Below, in pieces: positions 1-5,758 of a DNA stretch of 15,702 nt. The position numbers and the translations under genes were made by a program. The first letter of the stretch is position 1, and every line of letters begins with the position of its first letter. Below the pieces are notes generated by a model. That model was not told where the DNA came from. It saw only the letters and a program-made list of their open reading frames with translations, and did no database searches. The stretch is taken from NCBI GenBank assembly GCA_959020035.1, contig CAUEQX010000028.1:1-15702 (forward strand). Reading direction: 5' to 3'. The DNA comes from an uncultured Collinsella sp. Its GTDB lineage: Bacteria; Actinomycetota; Coriobacteriia; Coriobacteriales; Coriobacteriaceae.

Positions 1-70
1 ATGCAGCAGGGGCTCTCAATGTTTTTATGTCCTGCTCATATCGTCTCTGCCGGCAGCTTGGGACACTCCT

Positions 71-103
71 TGTAGTCATTGGGGACGTTCTTAAACGACT
101 ACA
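71..103. repeat. Small inverted repeat downstream of pdxT
   Basis: TGTAGTC at 71-77 is the reverse complement of GACTACA at 97-103, giving a 7-bp stem around about 19 bases. Just before it, GGGACACTCC (60-69) resembles GGGACGTTCT (82-91) inside the loop, so there is also a degenerate direct repeat of a GGGAC word. No gene covers it. It could be the remnant of a dispersed repeat or part of the intergenic termination region; the sequence does not decide. Confidence 0.4.
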
Positions 104-110
104 TAGAACA

Positions 111-172
111 AGAGTGGATGATCTCCCGGTTTGAGCCTGCATTCAAGCTCAAAGTGGGAGATCATCCACTCT
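111..172. terminator. Long hairpin downstream of pdxT, possible terminator
   Basis: The arms 111-127 and 156-172 are perfect 17-base reverse complements. After a two-base interruption the stem continues for seven more pairs (130-136 with 147-153), closing on a loop of about 10 bases. It lies 24 bases beyond the pdxT stop, so it is well placed as the end of the pdxST transcript. The T-rich tail (CGTTTCGTTTGTT) is on the plus side, however, so it may also stop transcripts entering from the left. The stem is much longer and more perfect than a normal intrinsic terminator, so a mobile or REP-type palindrome is the alternative. Confidence 0.5.
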
Positions 173-196
173 CGTTTCGTTTGTTGATTTCGATGC

Positions 197-784
197 CTAC
201 ATTTGTAGGAACAGTTCGTGGAGGCGGGTGTCTTCATCGAGTTCGGGGTGGAAGGTTACGCCGAGCTGGTTGCCCTGGCGCGCGGCGACGATACGGCCGT
301 CGACTTTCGCTAAGGCCTTTGCGTCGCCGTGGACCTCGACGATGCGGGGCGCGCGGATAAACGTCAGCGGCACTTCACCGTCGATGCCGGCTACCTGTCC
401 CTTGGTTCGAAAGCTGCCGAGCTGCCTGCCGTAGGCATTGCGCTCGACAAGCACATCCATGGTTGCCAAACGGGGCGTGCCCTTATCGTCATGGGCGGCA
501 AGGTCGTGAGCCAGCAGAATCAGGCCGGCGCAGGTGCTCAGGACGGGCATGCCTTCAGCGATACGGGCACGAAGCTCCTCGAGCATGCCCAACTCATCAA
601 GCAGCTTCCCTTGAACGGTAGACTCGCCGCCGGGAAGTACCAGACGGTCAAAGTCCTGCTTCAAATCAGCCGCCTGCCTCAGCTCAATACAGTGTGCGCC
701 CAGCTCGGACAGCCTCGCCTCGTGCTCGGCAAAAGCACCTTGGACCGCCAGCACGGCGACCGTTTGGTCTGCATAATCGCTCAT
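197..784 (-). CDS. pdxT: PLP synthase glutaminase subunit PdxT
   Basis: This is the glutaminase subunit of the DXP-independent pyridoxal 5'-phosphate synthase. It hydrolyses glutamine and channels ammonia to PdxS in the cytosolic PdxS/PdxT complex. The 195-residue product has the usual length for the family. Its class-I amidotransferase features are clear: the oxyanion-region motif PGGEST at residues 51-56, the nucleophile Cys85 in STCAGL, and the His179/Glu181 pair in FHPEL, which completes the triad. The ATG start is supported by an AAAGGA Shine-Dalgarno sequence. It starts 20 bases after the pdxS stop, so the two are surely one operon, and the likely transcript end is the hairpin at 111-172. 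Nothing is missing or truncated. Confidence 0.96.
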   Translation of the reverse strand: MSDYADQTVAVLAVQGAFAEHEARLSELGAHCIELRQAADLKQDFDRLVLPGGESTVQGKLLDELGMLEELRARIAEGMPVLSTCAGLILLAHDLAAHDDKGTPRLATMDVLVERNAYGRQLGSFRTKGQVAGIDGEVPLTFIRAPRIVEVHGDAKALAKVDGRIVAARQGNQLGVTFHPELDEDTRLHELFLQM

Positions 785-804
785 GTGCGATCCTTTCTGC
801 CGGA

Positions 805-1695
805 CTAGCGTCCGCGCTCCTCCATGATGATCTCGATCTCGTCGGCGTTGATGCCGACCATGGCCTCGCCCAGGTCCTCCGAAAGCTCGGCGATGAGCTT
901 GGCATCGGTGAAGTTTGCCACGGCCTTGACGATGGCGGCGGCGCGCTTGGCCGGGTCGCCGGACTTGAAGATGCCCGAGCCGACAAAGACGCCCTCGGCG
1001 CCCAGCTGCATCATCAGCGCAGCGTCGGCGGGGGTCGCTACGCCGCCGGCGGCAAAGTTCACGACGGGAAGCTTTCCCGTGGCATGGACCTCGCGCACCA
1101 GCTCGACCGGAACCTGCAGTTGCTTGGCTGCCTCAAAGAGCTCGTCATCGCGAAGGGCAATAACGTCGCGGATCTGATTTTGGATCTTGCGCATGTGACG
1201 CACAGCCTGAACGACGTCGCCCGTGCCCGGCTCGCCCTTGGTGCGAATCATCGTGGCGCCCTCGGCAACACGGCGCAGCGCCTCGCCCAGGTCGCGGGCA
1301 CCGCAGACAAACGGGACGTCAAACTGGGTTTTGTCGATGTGGTAGACATCGTCGGCGGGGGAGAGAACCTCGGACTCATCGATGTAGTCGATATCGATGG
1401 CCTGAAGGACCTGCGCCTCGACGATGTGACCGATGCGGCACTTGGCCATGACGGGGATGGAGACGGCCTCTTGGATGCCCTTGATCATCTTGGGGTCGCT
1501 CATGCGCGAGACGCCGCCTGCGGCACGGATGTCGGCCGGGATGCGCTCGAGTGCCATGACGGCGCAGGCGCCCGCCTCCTCGGCGATGCGTGCCTGCTCG
1601 GGCGTGGTGACGTCCATGATGACGCCGCCCTTGAGCATCTGCGCGAGCTCGCGATTGAGTTTGACGCGATCGGCCTTGCTGGTCTGTTCTGCCAT
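805..1695 (-). CDS. pdxS: PLP synthase subunit PdxS
   Basis: This synthase subunit builds PLP from ribose 5-phosphate, glyceraldehyde 3-phosphate and ammonia supplied by PdxT. The 296-residue (beta/alpha)8 protein shows the family signature: Asp28 in IMDV, the Schiff-base lysine Lys85 in VMAKCRIGH, the second catalytic lysine Lys153 in RTKGEPGTG, and phosphate-binding GGVATPADAA and VGSGIFKS. I chose the ATG at 1695 (MAEQTSK) because GGGAG lies five bases upstream and family proteins start near here. An in-frame ATG at 1737 would add 14 residues with no family support. It is first in the pdxS-pdxT operon and divergent from the MocR-type regulator, the classic PdxR arrangement. Confidence 0.97.
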   Translation of the reverse strand: MAEQTSKADRVKLNRELAQMLKGGVIMDVTTPEQARIAEEAGACAVMALERIPADIRAAGGVSRMSDPKMIKGIQEAVSIPVMAKCRIGHIVEAQVLQAIDIDYIDESEVLSPADDVYHIDKTQFDVPFVCGARDLGEALRRVAEGATMIRTKGEPGTGDVVQAVRHMRKIQNQIRDVIALRDDELFEAAKQLQVPVELVREVHATGKLPVVNFAAGGVATPADAALMMQLGAEGVFVGSGIFKSGDPAKRAAAIVKAVANFTDAKLIAELSEDLGEAMVGINADEIEIIMEERGR

Positions 1696-1760
1696 GGTTG
1701 CTCCCTTGGTTGGCATGTGCATTGCTTGATGGAACATCCTATCGGGGAGCTGGGTATGGC

Positions 1761-1789
1761 GAAATACTCAGATTTCGAGATAATGACAA
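1761..1789 (-). promoter_or_regulatory. Candidate pdxST promoter
   Basis: Read on the minus strand there is a TTGTCA -35-like hexamer (1784-1789), a 17-base spacer and TATTTC (1761-1766) as a weak -10. This leaves a leader of roughly 60 bases before pdxS. The -35 overlaps the first AATGAC/AAGGTCAG word described for the operator. The -10 match is poor, as expected for an activator-dependent promoter; this is an inference from hexamers only. Confidence 0.4.
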
Positions 1790-1829
1790 GGTCAGACTAA
1801 TACCAGATTGAATGACTTAATAAGGTCAG
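1782..1829. promoter_or_regulatory. Candidate PdxR operator, repeated AATGAC / AAGGTCAG words
   Basis: In the pdxS-pdxR intergenic region AATGAC occurs at 1782-1787 and 1811-1816, and AAGGTCAG at 1788-1795 and 1822-1829, all in the same orientation. Characterised MocR/PdxR regulators bind direct repeats in the divergent intergenic region. One copy overlaps the candidate pdxST -35, and the other abuts the regulator's ribosome-binding site, so one protein could activate pdxST and repress its own gene. The binding itself is inferred. Confidence 0.45.
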
Positions 1830-1840
1830 GTGATAGGCTC

Positions 1841-3280
1841 ATGCTTGACTACAATTTGGAAAAACGCGGCGGAGCATCGCTCTATGAGTATGTTTACCAG
1901 CAAATTCGAGATGATATCGTTGCTGGACGCATTGCGGCGGGGGAGCATCTTCCGTCTAAGCGTGCCTTTGCCAGCCATCTGGGAATCAGTGTCATTACCA
2001 TCGAGAATGCATATAGCCAGTTACTTGCCGAGGGCTATATTTGCTCAAAGCCGCGTCGTGGCTACTACGCTTGTGAGCTTCCGGATGCACCGGTTTTGCC
2101 TTTGGCTGAGATAGAGTTTGATCGAGATTCCGCTCCTGCGGGTCTTAACGCACATGATGTTGATGGACGGGTCGAGCAGTTCGACGCACTTTCTCCTTCC
2201 ACTTTGGAGGCGGCGCGGCTTTGGCAAAGCGCACTGCGGGCGACGCTGGCATCCGAAGACGAGCGCGAAATCTTTTCGCCCGCGCCAGCACAGGGCACCG
2301 CTCGGCTACGACGCGCAATTGCTCATCATCTGCGCGGGACAAGGGGTATGAATGTCGACCCCTACAACATTGTTATCGGCGCGGGCGCCCAGCTGCTCGA
2401 TACCATGTTGGTTCAGCTGCTTGGAGCCGACAAGGTGTATGCCGTTGAAGATCCGGGCTATTTGCGCCTGACGCGCATCTATCAGGCTATGGGCTGCCAA
2501 GTACGACATATCCCGTTGGATGACGACGGCGTGGACCTGAGCGCTCTGCAGAAAACTGGGACCGATGTCCTTCACCTTATGCCGTCCCATCAGTATCCCA
2601 CCGGTCTTGTGACGAGCATTGCGCGTCGCTATGCGCTGCTGAGCTGGGCCGCCGAGCGACCAGGTCGGTACCTCATCGAAGATGACTTTGATTGTGAGTT
2701 TCGCCTTGCCGGCAAGCCAATTCCCGCGCTCGCGTCGATCGATGCCTCCCAGTCGGTTATCTACACCAACACGTTTTCGAAGAGCCTGTCATCGGCGTTG
2801 CGTCTAGCGTACATGGTGCTGCCCGATGAGCTAATGGAGCGGTTTAGGCGCAACCTTGGTTTTTACGCCTCGTCGGTGAGTTCTGTTGACCAGGTCGCTT
2901 TGGCTCGTTTGCTGGAATCGGGTGATTACGAGCGACATGTGAACCGCGTGCGCGTGCGCGCTCGCGAGGCGCGCGATGGCCTGGCGGCGCTTGTGCGGAA
3001 GGCGTTTCCGGCAGGGGAAGTCTCGATCGAGCATGCAGACGCGGGTCTTTACTGCACTGTGGTTGCGGAGCGCGGAACGGGCGGAAGCTCTTTTGCGCGG
3101 GCTCTCACGCGCTCGGGTATTCCGTTTATCGATATCAGTGACTGTTATTGGTGTGCCGATGGCGCATCTGTCCCTGAAAACTCAACTCAAATTCTTGTCC
3201 AGTATGACGACCTGAGTCCGGAAGTGCTTAATACCTTGGAATTGCAGCTAATGGGGGCGCTCTGCAATCTAAGTGAGTAG
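1841..3280 (+). CDS. pdxR: MocR/PdxR-type GntR regulator with aminotransferase domain
   Basis: The product (479 residues from the ATG at 1841) is a PLP-sensing transcription factor that probably controls the divergent pdxST operon. Residues about 12-80 form a GntR winged helix-turn-helix (LPSKRAFASHLGIS, then TIENAYSQLLAEGYI). From about 115 to the end it is a fold-type I aminotransferase-like domain, with PSHQYPTG at 248-255, the Asp pair in EDDFDCEF near 281, and the PLP Schiff-base lysine Lys314 in TFSKS. A TTG at 1808 would extend it, but AGGTGA lies seven bases before ATG 1841, so I prefer that start. The final residues Leu-Ser-Glu and the TAG stop lie inside the left end of a 119-bp palindromic element, so the C-terminus appears to have been altered by insertion. 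The gene symbol rests on the divergent pdxST context. Confidence 0.88.
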   Translation: MLDYNLEKRGGASLYEYVYQQIRDDIVAGRIAAGEHLPSKRAFASHLGISVITIENAYSQLLAEGYICSKPRRGYYACELPDAPVLPLAEIEFDRDSAPAGLNAHDVDGRVEQFDALSPSTLEAARLWQSALRATLASEDEREIFSPAPAQGTARLRRAIAHHLRGTRGMNVDPYNIVIGAGAQLLDTMLVQLLGADKVYAVEDPGYLRLTRIYQAMGCQVRHIPLDDDGVDLSALQKTGTDVLHLMPSHQYPTGLVTSIARRYALLSWAAERPGRYLIEDDFDCEFRLAGKPIPALASIDASQSVIYTNTFSKSLSSALRLAYMVLPDELMERFRRNLGFYASSVSSVDQVALARLLESGDYERHVNRVRVRAREARDGLAALVRKAFPAGEVSIEHADAGLYCTVVAERGTGGSSFARALTRSGIPFIDISDCYWCADGASVPENSTQILVQYDDLSPEVLNTLELQLMGALCNLSE

Positions 3281-3389
3281 ACTTTTGGCGCTTTGGCGAC
3301 CGGGTCGTTTTGAAACAAGCTATCTACCTGTGGTTTTGAGAAGCAGGATGACTGGCCTGCGCGGCAAGTTCGAAAAAGTCTACTCACTT
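3271..3389. repeat. 119-bp palindromic element, copy 1
   Basis: It begins AAGTGAGTAGACTTTT and ends with AAAAAGTCTACTCACTT, its inverted repeat, with a central ACAAG...TACCTGTGG motif. It matches copy 2 at about 99 of 119 positions in an ungapped hand count. The arms stay partly complementary beyond the termini (ACTTTTGGCGCTTTGGCG against ACTTTTTCGAACTTGCCG), so an RNA copy could fold into a long imperfect hairpin. The left end contains the regulator's stop codon. The base pair just outside the right end differs from the other copies (TG instead of TA). There is no internal gene. Confidence 0.9.
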
Positions 3390-3422
3390 GCCGCGTAAAG
3401 CTTCTGCATGAGAAAAAATGGG

Positions 3423-3488
3423 GTTTTCAACAGGGCTTCGTCCAGCTCTCGACAAGCTTTTGGCCAGTTGGGGAGGGCTGTTGAAAAC
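3423..3488. repeat. 11-bp inverted repeat upstream of the nuclease gene
   Basis: GTTTTCAACAG (3423-3433) and CTGTTGAAAAC (3478-3488) are perfect reverse complements separated by 44 bases. It sits in the 182-bp gap between palindromic copy 1 and the nuclease gene, where I find no clear promoter. The wide loop argues against an intrinsic terminator. It could be a second type of small palindromic repeat, a protein-binding site pair, or coincidence. Confidence 0.45.
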
Positions 3489-3571
3489 TTGGCAGTCCGT
3501 TCGGCGCCATTTTTGGTGCGTTCGCGCCAATGCGTGACTGACTGGGTTGAAATTCGTGTTCTCCTGTGCCT

Positions 3572-4699
3572 ATGAAGGATCTACTTTGTGACATATCGGC
3601 TTTTAGGTACTGGCGTTTGCCTCCTCAAGTCCGCGCTTTGTGTCCGCCGCTTCCACGACCGGAAGAAGACCGGCAGCGATATGATCTCGCCCGCAACCCG
3701 ACGGCTGCGGTCGCGCTCGGTTTTCCGTTGTATACATTGGTTCGGACGAGAAACAAACGGACTTGTCCTGCCAGCATTAGGCAGCGGCTGTTCCTTGGTG
3801 AGCTTCCCAGGGAATCCGTGCTGGAAACGGAGCATGGGTTTTTGATTACGTCTCCTCTACTGACGGCATTCATCATGTCGCGGCATCTGACGGATCTTCA
3901 GCTTCTTTTGGTATTGGCGGAGATGTGTGGCTTGTTTGCGGTGTGTGCCCTGCCGGCGGCACTTGAGGCGGAGCTTTCGCGTGCAATTGATTCGGGCGCG
4001 ATTTCGACAACGTTCGGTTGGGTGCGCTGTCCGTCCGAGGACGGCACCGCCTCAAATTTATGGCGTCGAGACGCTTTGGTTTTGGGCGGAGACCTTCACC
4101 GTTTTTGTTCAGATGTTTGCGGGATACGTTACGGCAATAGATTTAGGGAGGTGTCGCAACTCGTTCCATTGGGTGCCGCATCGCCTTTTGAGGTCGAGGC
4201 GAATTTGTTGCTTGCACTGCCGCGGTCCCTGGGAGGCGAAGGTTTTTGTGGCATAGAGCTTAATGTTGAAGTGATACTAAGCACAAGTGCTCGAGCGATT
4301 GTGGGAAAGTCCCGTGTATATATCGACCTACTTCTTTCTTCGCCGGACGGTAGGCGACAGGTGGCCATTGAATGTCAGGGAAAGGCCTCGCACGGACGCG
4401 CAGGGGATGGCTTGCGTGACGCTGACCGCATGACGGCCCTTCAGGCCATGGGCTACGATGTGCTTCTCCTTACACACAGACAGATATCGGATGAGGATAG
4501 ATTCCGCGCGATCGTTAAGGCCGTATGCAGGATGCTCGATGCTGAATATCGTGATAAAAGCTCGGATGAGCAAAGGGCTGAGGCATTACTCCGGTCTGAA
4601 CTATTCATTGACTGGACAAAATTGGGAGTAATCGACGGAAAGATGCCCGCTAGACACAAAATGGCTCGATCGTGGACGGCTGCGGTTCTAAGTGAGTAG
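3572..4699 (+). CDS. Predicted PD-(D/E)XK (DUF559-like) nuclease-fold protein
   Basis: I cannot name a precise family. The C-terminal part of this 375-residue protein (about 205-320) reads like a DUF559/Vsr-type PD-(D/E)XK nuclease core: Glu207/Glu209 in a helix, Asp252 in YIDLLL, Glu267-Cys-Gln-Gly-Lys271 in IECQGK, His274, Asp285-Arg286 and a GYDVLLLT strand. The N-terminal half (DISAFRYWRLPPQVR, FPLYTLVRTR) suits an AbiEi-like or target-binding module, but I see no motif that proves it. ATG 3572 and GTG 3566 are both possible; neither has a good Shine-Dalgarno sequence, unlike the neighbours. Base composition looks less GC-rich than the flanking genes. It is bracketed by two direct copies of the 119-bp palindrome, and the downstream copy supplies its terminal Leu-Ser-Glu and stop. 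This suggests acquisition. Substrate and role (restriction, defence, toxin) are unknown. Confidence 0.7.
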   Translation: MKDLLCDISAFRYWRLPPQVRALCPPLPRPEEDRQRYDLARNPTAAVALGFPLYTLVRTRNKRTCPASIRQRLFLGELPRESVLETEHGFLITSPLLTAFIMSRHLTDLQLLLVLAEMCGLFAVCALPAALEAELSRAIDSGAISTTFGWVRCPSEDGTASNLWRRDALVLGGDLHRFCSDVCGIRYGNRFREVSQLVPLGAASPFEVEANLLLALPRSLGGEGFCGIELNVEVILSTSARAIVGKSRVYIDLLLSSPDGRRQVAIECQGKASHGRAGDGLRDADRMTALQAMGYDVLLLTHRQISDEDRFRAIVKAVCRMLDAEYRDKSSDEQRAEALLRSELFIDWTKLGVIDGKMPARHKMARSWTAAVLSE

Positions 4700-4808
4700 A
4701 CTTTTGGCACTTTGGCGACCAGGCCGTTTTGCAACAAGTCATTTACCTGCGGCTTTATAAAGCAATATGGGTGGTGTGCTCGGCAAGTTCCAAAAAGTCT
4801 ACTCACTT
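4690..4808. repeat. 119-bp palindromic element, copy 2
   Basis: It has the same length, orientation and ends as copy 1. In this copy symmetry extends to CTAAGTGAG...CTCACTTAG (4688-4810). A central TACCTGCGGCTTTAT is conserved. The left end encodes the last codons and TAG stop of the nuclease gene. TA is present at both outer edges, which would fit a TA target duplication of the IS630/Tc1-mariner kind, though it may simply be part of the palindrome. Confidence 0.9.
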
Positions 4809-4875
4809 AGTTTTTGACGAGAAGCCGATGCCGAAGGCGGTCCTATTTCAGGGCGTTAACAAGTTCGTGAGGCAC

Positions 4876-4907
4876 GAAAAAGGCCCGAACCAATACGGTC
4901 CGGGCCT
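4876..4907 (-). terminator. Intrinsic terminator of the rubrerythrin gene
   Basis: On the minus strand AGGCCCGGACC, loop GTATT and GGTTCGGGCCT form an 11-pair stem including one U-G wobble, followed by TTTT. The wobble becomes an A-C mismatch on the plus strand and there is no T run there, so it is directional. It lies 34 bases past the rubrerythrin stop. Confidence 0.85.
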
Positions 4908-4941
4908 CATCGAGCTTGAGGTTATGTCTCAGGCGGTTGGC

Positions 4942-5502
4942 TTAGCCAAAGTAGCGCTTGAGCAGGCCGGCGAAAGCCTTGCCGTGGCGGGCCTCGTCGC
5001 GAGCCATCTCGTGCACGGTGTCGTGGATGGCATCGAGGCCGGCGGCCTTGGCACGCTTGGCAAGATCGGTCTTGCCGGCGGTGGCGCCGTTCTCGGCCTC
5101 AACGCGCATCTCGAGGTTCTTCTTGGTGGAGTCGGTCACGACCTCGCCCAGGAGCTCGGCGAACTTGGCGGCATGCTCGGCCTCCTCGTGGGCAGCCTTT
5201 TCCCAGTACAGGCCGATCTCGGGATAGCCCTCGCGATGAGCGACGCGAGCCATGGCCAGGTACATACCGACCTCAGAGCACTCGCCCTCAAAGTTGGCGC
5301 GCAGGTCGGCAACGATGTCCTCAGAGACACCCTCCATCTTGGCGACGCCCACGACGTGCTCGGCGGCCCACTCGAGCTGGCCCTCCTCCTGCTTCAGGAA
5401 ACGAGAACCGGGAACGCCGCACTGGGGGCACTTAAAATCCTCGGGCAGCTGGTCGCCGTCGAACTCTTCCACATAACCGCAAACGGGGCAAACAAACTTC
5501 AT
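4942..5502 (-). CDS. Rubrerythrin with N-terminal rubredoxin domain
   Basis: This cytoplasmic non-haem iron protein probably reduces hydrogen peroxide in an anaerobe. Residues 1-36 are a rubredoxin-like zinc/iron knuckle with Cys5, Cys8, Cys25 and Cys28 (CPVCGY and CPQCGVPG). Residues about 45-186 are a ferritin-like four-helix bundle with diiron-type motifs: FEGECSEVGMY (71-81), HEEAEH (105-110) and DEARH (169-173). The rubredoxin is at the N-terminus, the reverse of the classical order, as in reverse rubrerythrins. I start it at ATG 5502 (MKFVCPVCGY), with AAAGGA upstream. A 35-residue upstream extension is open but has no domain and crosses a leader hairpin. It has its own promoter candidate and terminator, so it is monocistronic, and it is divergent from the alcohol dehydrogenase operon. 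Confidence 0.94.
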   Translation of the reverse strand: MKFVCPVCGYVEEFDGDQLPEDFKCPQCGVPGSRFLKQEEGQLEWAAEHVVGVAKMEGVSEDIVADLRANFEGECSEVGMYLAMARVAHREGYPEIGLYWEKAAHEEAEHAAKFAELLGEVVTDSTKKNLEMRVEAENGATAGKTDLAKRAKAAGLDAIHDTVHEMARDEARHGKAFAGLLKRYFG

Positions 5503-5538
5503 GATTCGATCCTTTCGATCGATGGCGATTGCGCGCTC

Positions 5539-5567
5539 GTCCGGTCCCGTAAGGGCCCTCTCCGGAC
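5539..5567 (-). other. Hairpin in the rubrerythrin 5' leader
   Basis: GTCCGG and CCGGAC pair, with an inner CCC/GGG around TTAC, inside the predicted transcribed leader. It leaves the Shine-Dalgarno sequence free and has no T run. It may only be a stability element; no riboswitch family is recognised. Confidence 0.35.
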
Positions 5568-5586
5568 GTGCGTCTTGACGAGTTCT

Positions 5587-5614
5587 ATTATCCATAAATG
5601 CAACCAAATGTGAA
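5587..5614 (-). promoter_or_regulatory. Candidate rubrerythrin promoter
   Basis: The minus strand has TTCACA (5609-5614), a 16-base spacer and GATAAT (5587-5592). Each hexamer matches the housekeeping consensus at five of six positions, in an AT-rich stretch. The predicted leader is about 78 bases. Confidence 0.6.
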
Positions 5615-5723
5615 GCCTATTAGGAATGATTTTTAATAAAATAATTTTGAGATATGAAGATGTTGATTGATTAACGATTGGCAGGCCGTCTTTGACCGCC
5701 GCTGAGTACAATCGGGCGAGCAA

Positions 5724-5741
5724 ATGTTGACCTATCAACAA
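5724..5741 (+). promoter_or_regulatory. Rex-like operator before the alcohol dehydrogenase operon
   Basis: ATGTTGA, four bases CCTA, then TCAACAA forms a palindrome with six paired positions per side. It has the geometry of the Rex redox-sensor site (7-4-7; TTGTTAA N4 TTAACAA in clostridia). By eye, 5 of 7 and 6 of 7 positions match. It ends just before the GAAGGAG ribosome-binding site, where binding would block transcription, and the downstream genes are NAD(P)-linked dehydrogenases, typical Rex targets. The regulator gene is not in the window. Confidence 0.45.
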
Positions 5742-5758
5742 ATGAAGGAGTTTCCTTT

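Noticed and set aside
1..75. Open plus-strand frame from the window start to the TAG at 73, as the tail of an upstream gene
   Set aside because: It is only 24 codons, with unremarkable codon use and no ribosome site or recognisable motif, so it cannot be told from chance.
694..1800. 368-residue plus-strand open frame opposite pdxS/pdxT
   Set aside because: It is fully antisense to two well-supported genes, composition-driven and low-complexity, with no family motif.
3271..3387. Short minus-strand reading frame running through palindrome copies 1 and 2 (Met-Ser-Arg-Leu-Phe...Lys-Val-Tyr-Ser-Leu), partly shared by copy 3
   Set aside because: Copies 1 and 2 keep the frame, but about 20 base changes give about 12 amino-acid changes, so there is no synonymous bias. 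Copy 3 has an in-frame stop, and there is no ribosome site. Frame sharing follows from equal length.
4690..4808. Palindromic element as an ordinary intrinsic terminator
   Set aside because: The T and A runs lie inside the stem and no U tract follows the hairpin on either strand.
5692..5711. TTGACC...TACAAT as the alcohol dehydrogenase promoter
   Set aside because: The spacing is only eight bases, far from the 16-18 needed.
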